DNA of 64,000 nt from Agapanthus africanus (GCA_030015575.1 CM057346.1:558130315-558194314), one strand, 5' to 3'. Counted from the first letter of the stretch, positions 1-12,315 are shown. The notes: generated by a model from the sequence alone, not told the origin. Translations and numbers: made by a program.

Positions 1-1168
1 TGTGTTGTTGACGTTGAGCCCGACAGGGGAGCACTACCGACCGGTGATATTACCCGACGCGTCGGATATCCGGAGGATACCGTCGTGGTCTTGAGATGGA
101 TGGTAGGGGACGGTCTGGATTGACGGCGCCCTAGATATTGTGATTTGAGATATTGAGGTACAGCGATTGTGATACAGAGATATCGAGATATTTGGACACT
201 TGTTTTGTGTCGATGCTGGGCACTGTTTTATACTGATTTCATTTATGGTACCTCACTTTTAAAATACAGAAATCTCACTGATTTATGAAAGCAGTTTTCG
301 TCAGTACATGCATTCTGTTCCATGCATTCATACCTCATTCATATGATATATTGCTACCTGAGGCACTGACACGGGTACATGAGATCACACTCGGGTTAGA
401 TATTACCCTAGCCATTGTTATAGGCTGCATGTCATATATATATAATTGAGGATATATTATGATCATTGACCTAGGTTGCATTATTTATGCGATTTCTGTG
501 CGTAGATGTTTTTCTATTCACGAGTTGGCAACTCACCCCCGTTGTGCCCCAGTTTCTTGCAGGTTTGCCGTATAGGTTTCATTACGGCTTGCGGGCATAG
601 TTTCCTTCGGGTGATTTGCTAGTAGGTGGGTTTACTTGTATCGTACCCCCCATTATATAACTTGTATATTATTACTCTGTTGTATCTAGAAGTTCCATCA
701 ACCAAACTTGTATTTATTTCAGAGATAGAGACCAGTGATGTTATTCTTTCGACCTTAGAGTCGCGCGTTTTATTTCTGTGGTTTTCTTGTGGTTTTGAGT
801 TTTTGATCCTCGCCGTTGGCGTTGTATATTATATTGCTTGTGTGGTTGTGACCGTCGATTGACGAAGAGCTAGCTCCCGCTTGGGGATGCCTTTTATTGA
901 TTTCGTATACTATTCATGTTGTATCCCGTTTGGGAGCCAGTATTTACAAAGGAGACTCTGCCAAATTTTCGGGAAATATTGATGTTTTTTTTAAAAACCG
1001 CTTAATTCGGCTTATGCTATTAAAACTACTTGTTTAAATTGGTTTTCCTTCACTCTACTACTTTTCTTGGTTTGCATTTCTGGGTTTTCGGCTTACTTGG
1101 ATTACGTACGCCTCGAGACGTTTCGTAGTTTAAGTGCCGGTCATGTTCCGTATTTTCGGGACGTGATA
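1..1168 (+). mobile_element. 3' part of 5' LTR of a decayed Tekay-like element (A)
   Basis: This is the tail of a long LTR whose start lies outside the window. It ends in ...ggacgtgata just before a tRNA-Met primer binding site at 1172, as Tekay/Del LTRs do. The block around 80-100 (cggatatccggaggatacc) recurs inverted near 5830-5850, so it belongs to the same LTR superfamily as the minus-strand LTR at 5711-9238. The block at 520-560 (gagttggcaactcaccccc) looks like the U5 side of such LTRs. I see no gene here. Short open frames carry no recognisable protein. Confidence 0.75.
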
Positions 1169-1171
1169 AAG

Positions 1172-1184
1172 TTGGTATCAGAGC
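1172..1184 (+). other. primer binding site (initiator tRNA-Met) of element A
   Basis: TTGGTATCAGAGC is the usual minus-strand primer site of Tekay-type chromoviruses, complementary to the 3' end of initiator tRNA-Met. It lies 3 bases after the LTR end and fixes element A on the + strand. Confidence 0.85.
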
Positions 1185-4157
1185 GTTAGGTTTTACCTTC
1201 GGAGCGTAGGATGACCCTTGGTTGATGGAATAGGTGACTAAAGTAGAGTGACGTACCGTAGGTATGTTTCGCGGCATATTTACGATACGCTACTCCACTT
1301 AAGAAGCCTTAGGATGTACATTTCTTTGCTCAGTATTATATTCATTCCGATCTAGCCTCATCAGTACCAGTTATGGTTTTGCTGCCACGATTACGGGCAG
1401 GGAGAGCTACAGCTAGAGTGGTGGTCAGCACGAGCTCGTCACGAACGAGGACTGACCAGGGCAAAATTCCGGCGACACACGATTGCGGAGATGTGTCTTT
1501 TTACTGTGTTTCCGCGCCACGAGCGTTTGGCGGATCGCCCTTATGAGGTTACTCGGATGTGCTGATCGGTACTAGAGGATTGAGCCAATGATAGAGGCCA
1601 GCCAGATTTTGATGACCGTTGGTGTATTGCTCACTCATGATGATTGAGGCACTGTTCAGCGTGCAGACGAGTGAGCCAGTTGTTGCTGCGAGCGACGGGA
1701 TATTGCCCCAGACGCTGGAGCTAATGCAGTACGAGTTGTACTAGGAGATGATAGAAAGTCGCTAGTCACCCGAGGATGAATGACTAGGACATGTGGTTCG
1801 TTCGCCTACCCGATGAGAGGTCATCAGATGGATTGATTCCAGCTAGAGACGACTTCACGCGGAGACGTTGGGAGTCGACAGAGACGATCGAATGTCAGAA
1901 ACATATTATTCCAAGTTTAAAGTATTCTGAAAGGCATGCAGGCAATTCTATGGACCCTCTAGAAGAATGAAACCCTAACTCGACTTAATGACCGTGTGAA
2001 AGCCTTTGAACCTTCGGGTTTGCGGCAGTTCCACGGCGCCATTAGTGAGGCTTGGGTTTGCCCTTCTACGGCTGGACCACCGATGCTGTGGTATGTACTC
2101 GATACTATTAAACTGTGCCCAAGATGTTGAGCCCTTGGGGGATTATGAGGTTTTGACAATCGATTGGATGGTTTGACTTAATTCGGATGCTAGGTGGTGA
2201 GATGCATTTCTTGGGAGACTCCCGATACGAGGATAGCCGTTGGAGCTCAGTCCATGCAGCCACGACGAGACGAGTCCGAAGCGGTCGACATTAGAGAAAA
2301 GTGGAGTAAGCGGTTCCTACGAGATCTTGATAAGATGACGTTCTACTCCGCCGACATCAGAGATGCGATACGCATGCCGAGAAATTGTACTTGGATATAC
2401 CTTCCAGAAGGAGTCGCAGTGAGTATGCAGCTGTTCCGGAACAAGAAACAGATATAGTAAAGGACGATGACTTCCGGACAGTTAGGCAGAGACGAGACTT
2501 GGAAGAGACCTTGAGCAGGATTCCTTCCAGGATACTGCTGCAATGATATTGGCACCCAGGATTAGATGTGTCATGTGCATTCAGAGAGCCAGAGGCCGAC
2601 GCCAGTGACATGCTGCTTGATGAGTGGTCGTGAGGATTGACCGAGAGATGACCAGAGAAGTGCCAAAACGGAATCGTCCCCGTTAGCACACCTGACAGGG
2701 CCGATGAGCCGGTGGATCATGAGATTTGTAATCCACAGAGAAGACTTGGACCCAGGAGTGGTTATATTACGCACACCAGCAGGCCAGAGTTCAGGATCGT
2801 CGATGAGACATGCTATGAGTGACCACGACAGTTAGCCAGATATTCTTGGTGGATGTGCTTGAGCGGGACTATCTCGCCATGCTTGTTTTCAGTATTGTTG
2901 GGCGATTTATTCGCTTGATTTGATTTTGATGATTGGGTCTCATGATATTTGTTTTCATGCACCATGGTGGCACTTGCTGAGTATTTACGATTTTTGCACA
3001 GTTGTTGCACTTGATATCGTTTTCCAACCTTGGTTTCCCATATTTATGATTTCATGGGTTGCATACAGTTGAGTTGATTTTGTGCGTATGTACGCACACG
3101 ATTTGGTTCCTGCACTCTGTATAATTTATATATACTTGCAGTGCAGTGATACGCCTTTTGTGCAATTAGATGCACTGGACTTCGGTTTCGATTGTGGTAC
3201 TCGATATTTGTTTTGTACACCTTGTGCACCTGATTGGATTTTGCGCGTGTTCGACACTCGATATTGGATTTTATGATTTCATGCATGATGGATATACCGG
3301 GTTTGGATTTTTAGCGCATGTTGGGCGCCTGTTATGAGATGTGATTTGGTGCACACCAGATGCACTAAATCGGAATTTTCGTGCATGTCAGATGCACCTG
3401 ATGTTGCGGTCAGGCACACACGATGCCTATGACCAAAGTTGTGTGCACAACCGTTGCACCTTGATGTTGTTTTTATGCATATTCATGGATTTTGATCTCC
3501 GTGCGCACCAGACGCACGTAGTATTCATACGCGTATTTTAGGATTGATTTTTCTTATAGAGCAGTACGTTTTTAGGATATTGCTATGTGTTTTCGTACTG
3601 AGCAGGACTAGTCAGAGGCCAGTACCTGAATATATTTTGCATGCATTGATAGTTATTGAAGGGATTTTCAAAAAGCGAGCTATAGTCTCAGTATTTACCT
3701 ACGTGTCTGATATGACGCGAAACGTTTAAAATAAGGAAAACCCTTCTAAATTGTTTTCCAAAACGGCGGAAAGTACATTTCAAACAAAGGTATATATGTA
3801 TATAGTTATTTTCTTATGATAGACGTCCGCCACTGTGCAGTGTTATGTGCATTGCATAGCAACTTTAAAAATTTGGCATGCATTTGCTCCTGATGTTTAC
3901 ATGTATAGTTCAGATTTATAGCATATCGGTCTTGCTTTGGATTTGGCATTTGTGTCTTCACCTTTACTCCGATGATTGCGGGATGCTTGACGGAGTTTTG
4001 ATTTCGAGTTATCTGCTCATTACTCATGCGCATGCATTGCGCTATGATGCGTTTTATGTATTTATGATTTCGGAGCCCCGGCGATTTGATGGTTTTGGCT
4101 GAAATATTTTAGTATTTGGGGGGAGTTTTAATTTAAATTCGGAGACCGAATTTCTTT
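1185..4157 (+). mobile_element. non-coding, decayed internal region of element A
   Basis: About 3 kb lies between PBS and PPT. A full Tekay internal region is about 5-7 kb and codes for gag-pol. I find no RT, RNase H, integrase or zinc-knuckle motif on either strand, only short open frames. The stretch at 2005-2110 may be a faint gag relic. The stretch at 3080-3540 is rich in scattered gcac/tgca words with no clear period. A is therefore either a non-autonomous derivative or an old copy decayed past recognition. The LTR, PBS and PPT frame is clear. Confidence 0.6.
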
Positions 4158-4168
4158 AAGGGGGGAAG
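4158..4168 (+). other. polypurine tract of element A
   Basis: AAGGGGGGAAG is followed by AT and then an LTR start TGTAACG at 4171. It primes plus-strand synthesis and marks the start of the 3' LTR of element A. Confidence 0.85.
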
Positions 4169-4170
4169 AT

Positions 4171-5710
4171 TGTAACGTTTTGAAAATCGTTTCGGTGCAA
4201 TTTCGAAAAAACGGTAAAATAAGGGGGTTTTCTGTAAAAAGTCAAAATGCAAATATCTTTATTATAAAATTAAATATACATATTCTAGCTATGTAGTTGC
4301 TAGTATTTGGTGTTTATTGAGCCACTGGTGAAATTTCAAATTTTCCGAAATTAATTATTTTAATATTATTTTAAGCCATCACTAATATATTTAATTAGGG
4401 AAAATTACAAATTGGAATGAGTTGAAACAAATTTTGTACATCATAAAACATTAAATAAAATTTTATCATGTGGTTTTTGAAATGAAATCGTTTGCCAAAA
4501 CGGTTTAGAAAATATTGAAGAAAAAGGCTTATTTTGTGAAAATAAAAGGGTTTTGGTGCATATTGTATTGGTGTTTGGTGTTCATTGCTCCACACACACA
4601 CCCTCTCTTCTCACCCACTCACATGGCCGGCCCCACCACCACATTCCAGCAGCCCTCTCTTCAAAAAAAAAAAAGAAAGAAAAGAAGGAAAAGAGAATGA
4701 ATAGAATAATGAAGGCTTGGAGTTAATTAAAAGAGGTATGGGCTTTTCTCTTCTTGTCTTGACTTCACAATCATTTCAACACTCACATTCTCTCTCCCCT
4801 CTCCAAAAATTCAGCCGAGCCTCCCCATGAGCAGCCCCAACAATTCTCCATCTCATTTTTCCCTCAAGAATCTTCTCATTTTCCATCAAAAATCCTTCCA
4901 AATTACTACTAATTCCTAGTTAAATCCTAACCCTTTATTCCTTAGCACAATCAAGGATGGATCTTGAGCAAGGTAGCTAATTTGGGAGGCTTAGTTTCAT
5001 GTTGATCTACCAATTTGTGAGGTATAAAATCCTTTCCCTTAGGTTCAATTGTTGCTTAATTACCTTAATCTAGCTAATTAGGTGTTTAATTAGGTTTAAT
5101 TGCTTATTTGGAAAAATTCAAGAAAAGGGTTTGTAAATCAAATTAGGGTTTTCTTCATTGGGTATTGATCTTGATGTGGGGATTAACATGTTAATGTGAT
5201 GCTAAAACTAACCTAGTTGCTAGTTTACTAATTGATGCTTGTAATTGTTAAAATTGGAATTTTATGCAAACTAGGTTTTGGAAATTTATTGCAAATGTTA
5301 GACTTAAAATCTAATTAGGTTTTTCATGACTTCATTAACATTATAAAATATAGTTTAATACTTTAGTTCATGAAAATCCAAGCTAAATTGTTGTTTGTGC
5401 ATTTTTGTTATAAAATTGTTAAATTTGGGTATATTGTAAACTAGAATTTTGGAATTTATGGAAATTGATGAGAATAAATTATAGAAATGGTTTATATGAC
5501 TTTGTTATGATATTTAGTGAATATTGTGGCCGCTAGATTCGTTTAAACATCAAGATATTGTATTAAAGCGGATAATTTTTGCTTATTAGGTTTTCGGAAA
5601 AATAGCTTTAAAGCGAATTTGAAGTTTTGGTGATTTTAACTTTTTACAGAAAACCCCCTTATTTTACCGTTTTTTCGAAATTTCACCGAAACGATTTTCA
5701 AAACGTTACA
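4171..5710 (+). mobile_element. LTR start of element A inside a segment with 76-bp inverted ends
   Basis: The left end TGTAACGTTTTGAAAATCG follows the PPT of element A, so it is the start of its 3' LTR. About 76 bp of it recur inverted at 5635-5710 with roughly two mismatches. Inside the arms the two sides differ. The segment carries LTR-like features: a CT-rich stretch at 4770-4900 and a tataaa word near 5022. Two readings fit. One is two LTR starts of opposite orientation fused head to head by rearrangement. The other is a fold-back element of 1540 bp. I see no matching target duplication around 4171 and 5710. Confidence 0.55.
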
Positions 5711-6345
5711 TTAGCATCGATACTCGAAAACATCATGAAACCTGTGCCCAGCATCGGCACATAAATCCTCATATATATAGGGCTCCGTCAGTCCGGATCG
5801 ACCCATATCATCTCTCAACTCCGGTCGGTATCCTCCGGATATCCGCCGAGTTCAAATACAATCACCGGTAGGTAGTACTCCCGTACCAGGCTCACCGTCC
5901 AACATATACGAGTCTTCTTGCCCCGGGATACCTCACCGGGTCCACCATATACCCGCAGACGGTGCCTACCGCTCCTCGAATCGGGTTTCACATGCCACTC
6001 TCAGAACCGAGAAAATACATGGTGGACGCACTGAAATATCATATCAAGGGTAACCGGGTTTTTAAAACAATATATACTTTATTTTGAAATAACCACGGTT
6101 TCCAAATCCAGAAATATCATGGAATCAACATATCTCAATGCGTATAATCATAAAGCATGATGTATGCAACATATAAAAGAAATGTAAGCATATCAGTATA
6201 TCATGCAATATAAAACAGTAATATGCACATATCGAGGGAAGACTGCTCCTTTAAAATGAATCAGTTTTAAAAAGTATCTTGCGGTTCCCAAATCTCCAAA
6301 TCAAGCCAGAATCATCTATATATGTGCAAATACGTATGTATGCAA

Positions 6346-6577
6346 GAATGGGTGTATAATATGTGTGTATGCAAGTATGAGTGTACAATAGGTATGTGCA
6401 CAAGTATGAGTATACAATATGTATGTACGCAAGTATGAGTGTACAATAGGTATGTCCACAAGTATGAGTGTACAATATGTATGTACGCAGGTATGAGTGT
6501 ACAATAGGTATGCGCACAAGTATGAATGTACAATAGGTATGTGCACAAGTATGAGTGTACAATATGTGTGTACACAA
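6346..6577. repeat. 29-bp minisatellite, 8 copies
   Basis: Tandem 29-mers of the form gtatgagtgtacaatatgta + tgtacgcaa run from 6346 to 6577 (8 x 29 = 232 bp) with a few substitutions each. Because 29 is not a multiple of 3 and the unit lacks stops on the minus strand, several overlapping minus frames stay open and mimic proteins rich in Tyr, Thr and His. Confidence 0.9.
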
Positions 6578-7085
6578 GTATGTCATGCAAGGGGTCATAT
6601 CCTGATGCAATAATCCTACTGTGTACTGGCATGGCAATTATCAATGATGAAGTGTGTGAGCCGGCAAGCATGTGTACGTGGAACATACGCATCATCGATA
6701 ATGGTGCTGGTGTCCTGACAGCATGGTTTTAATATAACAATAATTACATTTATACATGCAATGCGGTGCGAATAGCAAGAATATGCAGAAATCGACTAAT
6801 AAACACAACAGTGAAGAATCTACATCCATATAAAAATGTCATACAGTTTTGCCATTTGAAATAAAACGAATCGGGGATTTTACTAAAATATGGGCTACGG
6901 TGTTTTTAAGAAAAGGTGCGTCTTTTGAAAATATCCGTAGAATCCTTTTACCTGTCTTTAAAATACTCCCGATTCGTTAGTTTTGAAATAGGTATGACTC
7001 GGGTCTAGCCTAACATCTACTAAGCAAACTACAGATCTAACTAACAAGCTAATCGGGAGGGGTATGGAAACCACCTAAATCTGAG

Positions 7086-7088
<3 letters not shown>

Positions 7089-7119
<31 letters not shown>
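7089..7119. repeat. (AT)n microsatellite
   Basis: About 15 AT dinucleotides in a row inside LTR B. Confidence 0.95.
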
Positions 7120-7124
<5 letters not shown>

Positions 7125-9238
7125 GTCGGTGATCCCGCCTCAAAGGTACCACATACGATACAATATCATATGACATCCTCGAGTCATGAGTGCGGATCTT
7201 ATCAGTAAATAAAGCTCGTACGGTAAATCATCGTACGACATCCCAAATCTGGGTACGGGTCAATATCACATTCATCTCATCAATCATCTGGTATCCTTAT
7301 CATCATATCTCATGAACTGGGGTACTGATCTAAGTCTAGTACAACTGATACCATATATATAAATGCGTGTGTAAAACACACGTCTAAAGGCCCGCCAAAA
7401 TCTCATGTCGTATCCCAAATACGAACAATATTATATCACCGATCTCATGGCACTATACCCAATCTCATCGACATATCTCCAAATATCATCCACTATCCTC
7501 ATCATCCAGGTATAAGTATAACAAGTAAGCATGTGTGTGCGTGTGGGTGTAAACCTATTGTAGGGTTCGCAACTAGAAAACTATACTAGTTTACTTCTAA
7601 ACCCTAATCTAACCATAGTACACCTAATCACATCTAGAATGTCCATGTCATGCATAAAGCTATCATATATAGTAAATATATAGTATACTAAATATCGAAC
7701 TGCGGGGATGCTATACGCCATCCACCCGGCTTCCCCCGTAGATCTAATCTATTCACCTTGCATCTTGCGTGTCGGTGTTGATGTCGCCATCATCTTCTTC
7801 ATCGTCTCGAATTATCGTAGGGGTACCTACACATATAACACATCACAATGCGCATTAAAATCCAAGTCAAAACCGAAACGACACGCTAAAGGCCTAGAAC
7901 CTATAGACCAAGCCTTCAAAACCACCAAAAAAACCCTCAATATCGTCGTACAAACGTCAAGTGATCGAGGTAAAACACAAATACGAAAATCCAGAATTCA
8001 AAATACGAGAAACGAAACCCCGAATCAAAACAGCAACTCTTGGAAATGGTCCCAGATTTTACCCCAGATCAAATTGGTTAATTTTGCATATGCCAAGGGT
8101 CTAGTTTACAGGAGGTAGAGCTACAGACCAAACACGAACCAAAATGACCCTACTCTAGCAGTAATTTGCGGCCAGAAAGATTAAATTTGCGGCCGTAGTG
8201 TGGAGTCAGGGGCTGGGGTCTTTAGGGTATGCTCTAAATCATCTGCACATCTCTCTGTACTTGCAAAATAATTTTCAGAGTCTCCGGGTGATTGCAGATT
8301 TCATTTTACACTTACAGAATCCATAATTTTTTCGATATCGGGTTTCTAAATCTGTATTCCGGGGTTCTAGTCTCTGGTTTATGTCTGAATTCTAGCACTA
8401 GGGGGTTTGTGTGGCCTCTACTGAGCTCAATTTCACTTCACAACTCTCAATTTCCGTTAACCCTAACTAGAATTTTCAAAGTTCACCCAAACCACACAAT
8501 ATCGGTTCTAATCTAATATGGAGGTAAAAGCAATGGAAATACTAAGCTAAATGTTCAGAAAATACCTCATTTGGCAACTCAAGAATTTTCTTGAGTTGCC
8601 CCCAAGTGTCCAAAATCCTTGCTTTCTTGGTCCATGGGGTAGCTAGTGAGCTCATGCATCTTTTTAGTGAAATGAGTGTTGGGTTTTGGGATGTTTTTCA
8701 TAGAGTTTTGAGAGGGTTGAAGATGGAGGAGGAGGCAGTAGCAGATGCAGCAAAGAGAAAGGAGGCGAGAGGATATGAGTGAAGAATGAAGAGGGAATGG
8801 CCAAGGTAAAGTAACCCTCACCTTTCTCTCTCTCACCCATACCTAATATTCTTTTCTTTTCCTTTCCTTTCCTTTTCCTTTCTTTTCTTCTCTCCTCAAT
8901 AGTAAACCCAAAACAAATACCCATACACCCCAAATCATAAAGGAAAATGTAACAAGTGAAAAAAAAGACATGGTGCATGTTTTGCACAAAACAAGCTTAA
9001 AGCGCGATCAGCAATTTTTAATCGCGATTAGTACTAAATTAGCGTATAATTAATCATAAAAACTTAAAATTGCATAATTCACATAAAACACTCACTTTTT
9101 AGTAATTTCCACAATTTTCCAAAATTTTCCTAATTTATCGTTATTTAATTATACCGCTTTGTTAAAATATTCAATATTTTGTTATTTAATTATAAAATAT
9201 TTCCCAAAAATAATATTTTATTTTTTTGAAATGTTACA

Positions 9239-9439
9239 GTGCCTCACCGTAGACGGCACGCCTGGCGCATCCGCGACCTCCACTCGGGGGGCCGCCCCCA
9301 TCGCACGACCCTGGGAAGGAGACCTAACCCTAGCTCCCTGGGAGGACTCCGGTCCAGAAGAAGAAGAAGAAGAAGACTCTACAGAGGGCTCCCCATACTC
9401 TACACCAACTACATCTATAGACTCTTCAGAGGAAGACAT
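9239..9439 (-). pseudogene. N-terminal fragment of the antisense ORF (aORF) of Tat element F
   Basis: On the minus strand an ATG at 9437-9439 opens a frame starting MSSSEESIDVVGV. It matches the start of the aORF in element H (MSSLVESVDVVEV at 58847) in order and spacing, including the later VAD/VDA-P segment. The frame runs into the inserted LTR B at 9238, so everything downstream of about residue 67 is cut off. A run of Glu/Ser codons (9354-9375) is an expansion. F itself is on +, so this ORF is antisense to it, as is usual for Tat aORFs. Function of the product is unknown. Confidence 0.7.
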
Positions 9440-9779
9440 GTAACCTGATGAAGAGGAGTCCTCGGAAAAGCAAACGCGGAAATCCCGACCTAAAGATTAG
9501 GTCGCCGAGCTAACAAGACCAAAGACGAGGAGATTATGAAAAGGAATGGGCCCTCACGTGGACCCTACCTCTACTTATTTCCACCGGCGTTCTCATCCAA
9601 CGGCGACAGTCATCTCCCGCCGAAGCGGTTCAGTACACTCGACGACCACGATCGCTCCACCTGTTGCATGCACATTGACATATCCTCTCAGACGCCAGAG
9701 GTCTGCTGCCCATCGCGTCAGCCAACCAGCGCCTGATACATGGACCGCCGCTTCTGTAAACGTACACACGATCAGGCGC
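9440..9779 (-). promoter_or_regulatory. aORF promoter and leader of element F
   Basis: Read on the minus strand this matches the aORF upstream region of element H (about 58560-58846): acaggtggagc-atcg, then a cgccgttgga-like block, then ggaaataagtagagg in the place of gataaatagggg, then a CT-rich leader up to the ATG. F has a weaker TATA-like word than G or H. The region ends at the solo LTR C (9780). No protein is likely from its + strand frames. Confidence 0.6.
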
Positions 9780-10403
9780 TGTAACATCCTAGTTCGATCA
9801 TACGTTTCTTTTTCTTTTTCTTTTGGATATATTGGGTTTTGTTTTATTTTTATTATTATAACTTGGAGTTTAATACTTTTAATCAAGATATATACATATA
9901 ATTATGGTTTTTCAAGTTTGTTAAATATGCATATTATTAGTATTTAAATATTTATTTGTCTAACACTATTTTAAAACTATATTTATATTTTAGTATCATA
10001 GTTCAAACAAAAAATATTTTATATGGTATTTCTTTAAACAATACATATACATAAGATTTTACCCCTTTTTAAATTCTATTTATAAGATATTTTGTCTTAC
10101 GATATTTATTTGGTTAAAATATTTAATTTTGAAAAGTCATGAGAGCCCTTGTTAAATCTCTTAAACATATAAATATTCTTCCTAATCTAACAACTCAATT
10201 TTCTCTATCCAATCACCATATATGTCTCAACTGATAACTTTATTCTTTTAAAACAAATATTATTCTCACTCTCCAAACAAATATCTTTTCCAACAGATTT
10301 CTTTCTCCCCATATTCTATTCTATCTACTTATATTTTTCTATATTACGAACTATATTTCAACAAACCCCCTGTTCCCTGATTAAAATCAGGAAGAGATTC
10401 AGA

Positions 10404-10790
10404 AGAGGCATCACGTACTCACACGTGACCAGTGGTCACGTGTTGACACGTAATGGTTAAGCTGCGGTACAGAGCATATTTGTTCTTTGATCAAAAGTCA
10501 TGAAGAACCTTCAGAGGAAGCATCACGTGCTAGCACGTGACCAGTGGTCACGTGTTGGCACGTGACGTTTAAAGCAGCGGCACAAAGCACATTCATCCCC
10601 TGATTAAAAATCAAGAAAAAGCTTCAGAGGAGGCATCACGTGCTCACACGTGACCAGTGGTCACGTGTTGGCATGTGATGGCTGAGCAGCGGCCAGAGAA
10701 CAGAGTGCAGAAGAAGAGAAGCCCATTCCAGGAGTCACGTGCCTACACGTGACCAGAGGTCACGTGGCCACACGTGACATTCTTTAAAAG
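10404..10790. repeat. array of inverted CACGTG (G-box) pairs
   Basis: Four blocks, near 10410, 10520, 10630 and 10735, each hold TCACGTG and CACGTGA facing each other across 4-5 bases, twice per block, joined by ccagtgg or ccagagg. CACGTG is the G-box core bound by plant bZIP and bHLH factors. The same blocks occur in LTR2 (38400-38795), where several sites differ by C-to-T or G-to-A at the central CpG. More single pairs lie at 11724, 11785, 11857, 11918 and 11990. Confidence 0.85.
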
Positions 10791-11091
10791 CCTTATTCTT
10801 TGACAGAATTAAATTCTGAGGGAAGATCCTTCAAATCTTTCCAAAATGGAGAGGGATTATTTGAAACCGTTGGATTAAAAATCTAAAGGTGATTAAATAT
10901 CACCAATTTATGGAAAAATCTTGGACTTGGAAAGATTTCCCCCTAAATCTAACCGAAATAACAAAGAGATATCTTTGGATTTAAAATCCAATGGTGAATA
11001 AAATTCACCTAACAATCTAAAGGCTCAGATTAATGATAAATATAAATCAAATCTCTCAATGAGAGATTTACCAAGTAGATTGATTCTTTTC

Positions 11092-11110
11092 CTTCTCCTA
11101 TAAATAGGAG
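11092..11110 (+). promoter_or_regulatory. TATA-like box of D LTR1
   Basis: The word ctcctataaataggagcc lies about 70 bp upstream of a purine-rich leader and about 730 bp into the LTR. The copy in LTR2 (ttctataaataggagcc, about 39112) is kept. It is itself palindromic at its edges (ctcct/aggag). The role as promoter is inferred. Confidence 0.5.
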
Positions 11111-11279
11111 CCAAGAAAAGAAGAGGGGGGACTTTTGACCTTTTCTTTTGATACACAGAGAGAGAGATATAGAGCCTTTGATTCTCTGCAAAAGGAAAAC
11201 CTTAGGTAAGAAAAGAAAAAGGGAGGGTTCAGAAGAGAATTTAATTCTCAAAAGAGTTTAACCCTTGTATAAAGAAAAG

Positions 11280-11690
11280 AACTTAGTTCTTTTCTCTGGT
11301 TGAGGATCTGCATAGTGCACATCTCCTCATGAATTGAGAATTTAATTCTCATTGGGTTGAGATCCTGCCATGCAGATTTAAAACACAGAGGAGGAACTGA
11401 GTTTTGAGAATTTAATTCTCACAGAATGATAGGAATTCAATTCCTTTGAGATAAAATTAGGGTTCAACCATATGTTATAGGAATTTAATTCCTTCAAAAT
11501 GAACAGAACAAGGGTTTAACCCTAATTGAGAACATAATTCTCTCAAACTCACAGGAATTTAATTCCCTTAAAAAAGAAATTAGGGTTTAACCCTATTTAA
11601 GAATAAAATTCTTCAGAAGAAAACAGGAATTTAATTCCTCTAAAGTTTATTGTTAGGGTTTGACCCTATGAAGAATTTAATTCTTAAAAG
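11280..11690. repeat. field of odd-length palindromes, gaattTaattc and agggtTtaaccct types
   Basis: More than ten short inverted repeats of 13-17 bp lie in about 410 bp. Examples are TGAGAATTTAATTCTCA (11335), AGGAATTTAATTCCT (about 11479), TTAGGGTTTAACCCTA, AAGAATTTAATTCTT and AAGAACTTAGTTCTT. Arms differ between copies but stay complementary, and the central base is an unpaired T or A. The field recurs in LTR2 (39298-39710). Confidence 0.85.
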
Positions 11691-12019
11691 GTGAACAAAT
11701 CTTTAAGACATGAAAAAACCAGAGTCACGTGCTACCACGTGACCCATGCAAAGATCCATAGAAAAGAACTTTGAGGCAATGCCTCACGTGCCCCACGTGA
11801 CCCCTAAAGCACACAAAGAAAAGGCAGAAGAAACAGAAAAGAGCTCTAGGGCGCTCTCACGTGCTACCACATGACCCCTTGGCTGAAGCTTTAACAGACA
11901 AACACCCAAATTCCCATCATGTGACAGCACGTGATACTTCAAAGTATTCAATACTTTTGACTGAATAAAACAAGAGGAATCAGGGCGCTCTCATGTGTCC
12001 ACACGTGATCCCTCTCTCC

Positions 12020-12315
12020 TTAGTTTTTAACACTAATCTGGAGATTTTGTCCCCAGTGTTTAACACTGATTTTCTTAGTGTTTAACACTAATTTGAAAAC
12101 TCTGTTTCCAGTGTTTAACACTGATTTGCTTTAGTATTTAACACTAATTTGAAATCTCTGTTTGCAGTGTTTAACACTGATTTGCCTTAGTGTTTAACAC
12201 TAATTTGGAAGTCCTGTTGCTAGTGTTCAACATTGGTTATCTTTTAGTGTTTAACACTGACTTGTTAATCTTATTCCCAGTGTTCAACACTGTTGGTCTC
12301 TAGTGTTTAACACTA
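12020..12315. repeat. 11-copy agtgtttaacact palindrome array
   Basis: Eleven copies or near copies of AGTGTTTAACACT are spaced about 22-33 bp apart. They mostly alternate between cAGTGTTTAACACTg and tAGTGTTTAACACTa, so the outer base pair switches between C:G and T:A while symmetry holds. The array is repeated in LTR2 (40038-40333). Confidence 0.88.

Larger units (their letters stand above)
5711..9238 (-). mobile_element. long minus-strand LTR, truncated at its 3' end (B)
   Basis: Read on the minus strand this starts with TGTAACATTTC at 9238, has a CT-rich leader near 8820-8900 and continues for 3.5 kb. Near 5840 it holds cggatatccggaggatacc and near 5750 gatgctgggcac, both also in the LTR at 1-240 in the same order. 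It stops at 5710 against the inverted LTR start, so about 0.9 kb of its 3' side and its PBS are missing. Its right end lies inside the antisense ORF of Tat element F (9239-9439), so it was inserted there. No gene is seen in it. Open frames at 6251-6695 come from a minisatellite. Confidence 0.6.

Noticed and set aside
3044..3541. Possible tandem repeat of tgcac words in element A
   Set aside because: Words recur but without fixed period; I could not define a unit.
6251..6695. Three overlapping minus-strand frames with Tyr/His/Thr repeats
   Set aside because: They come from the 29-bp minisatellite, whose period keeps several frames open; no domain, no start context.
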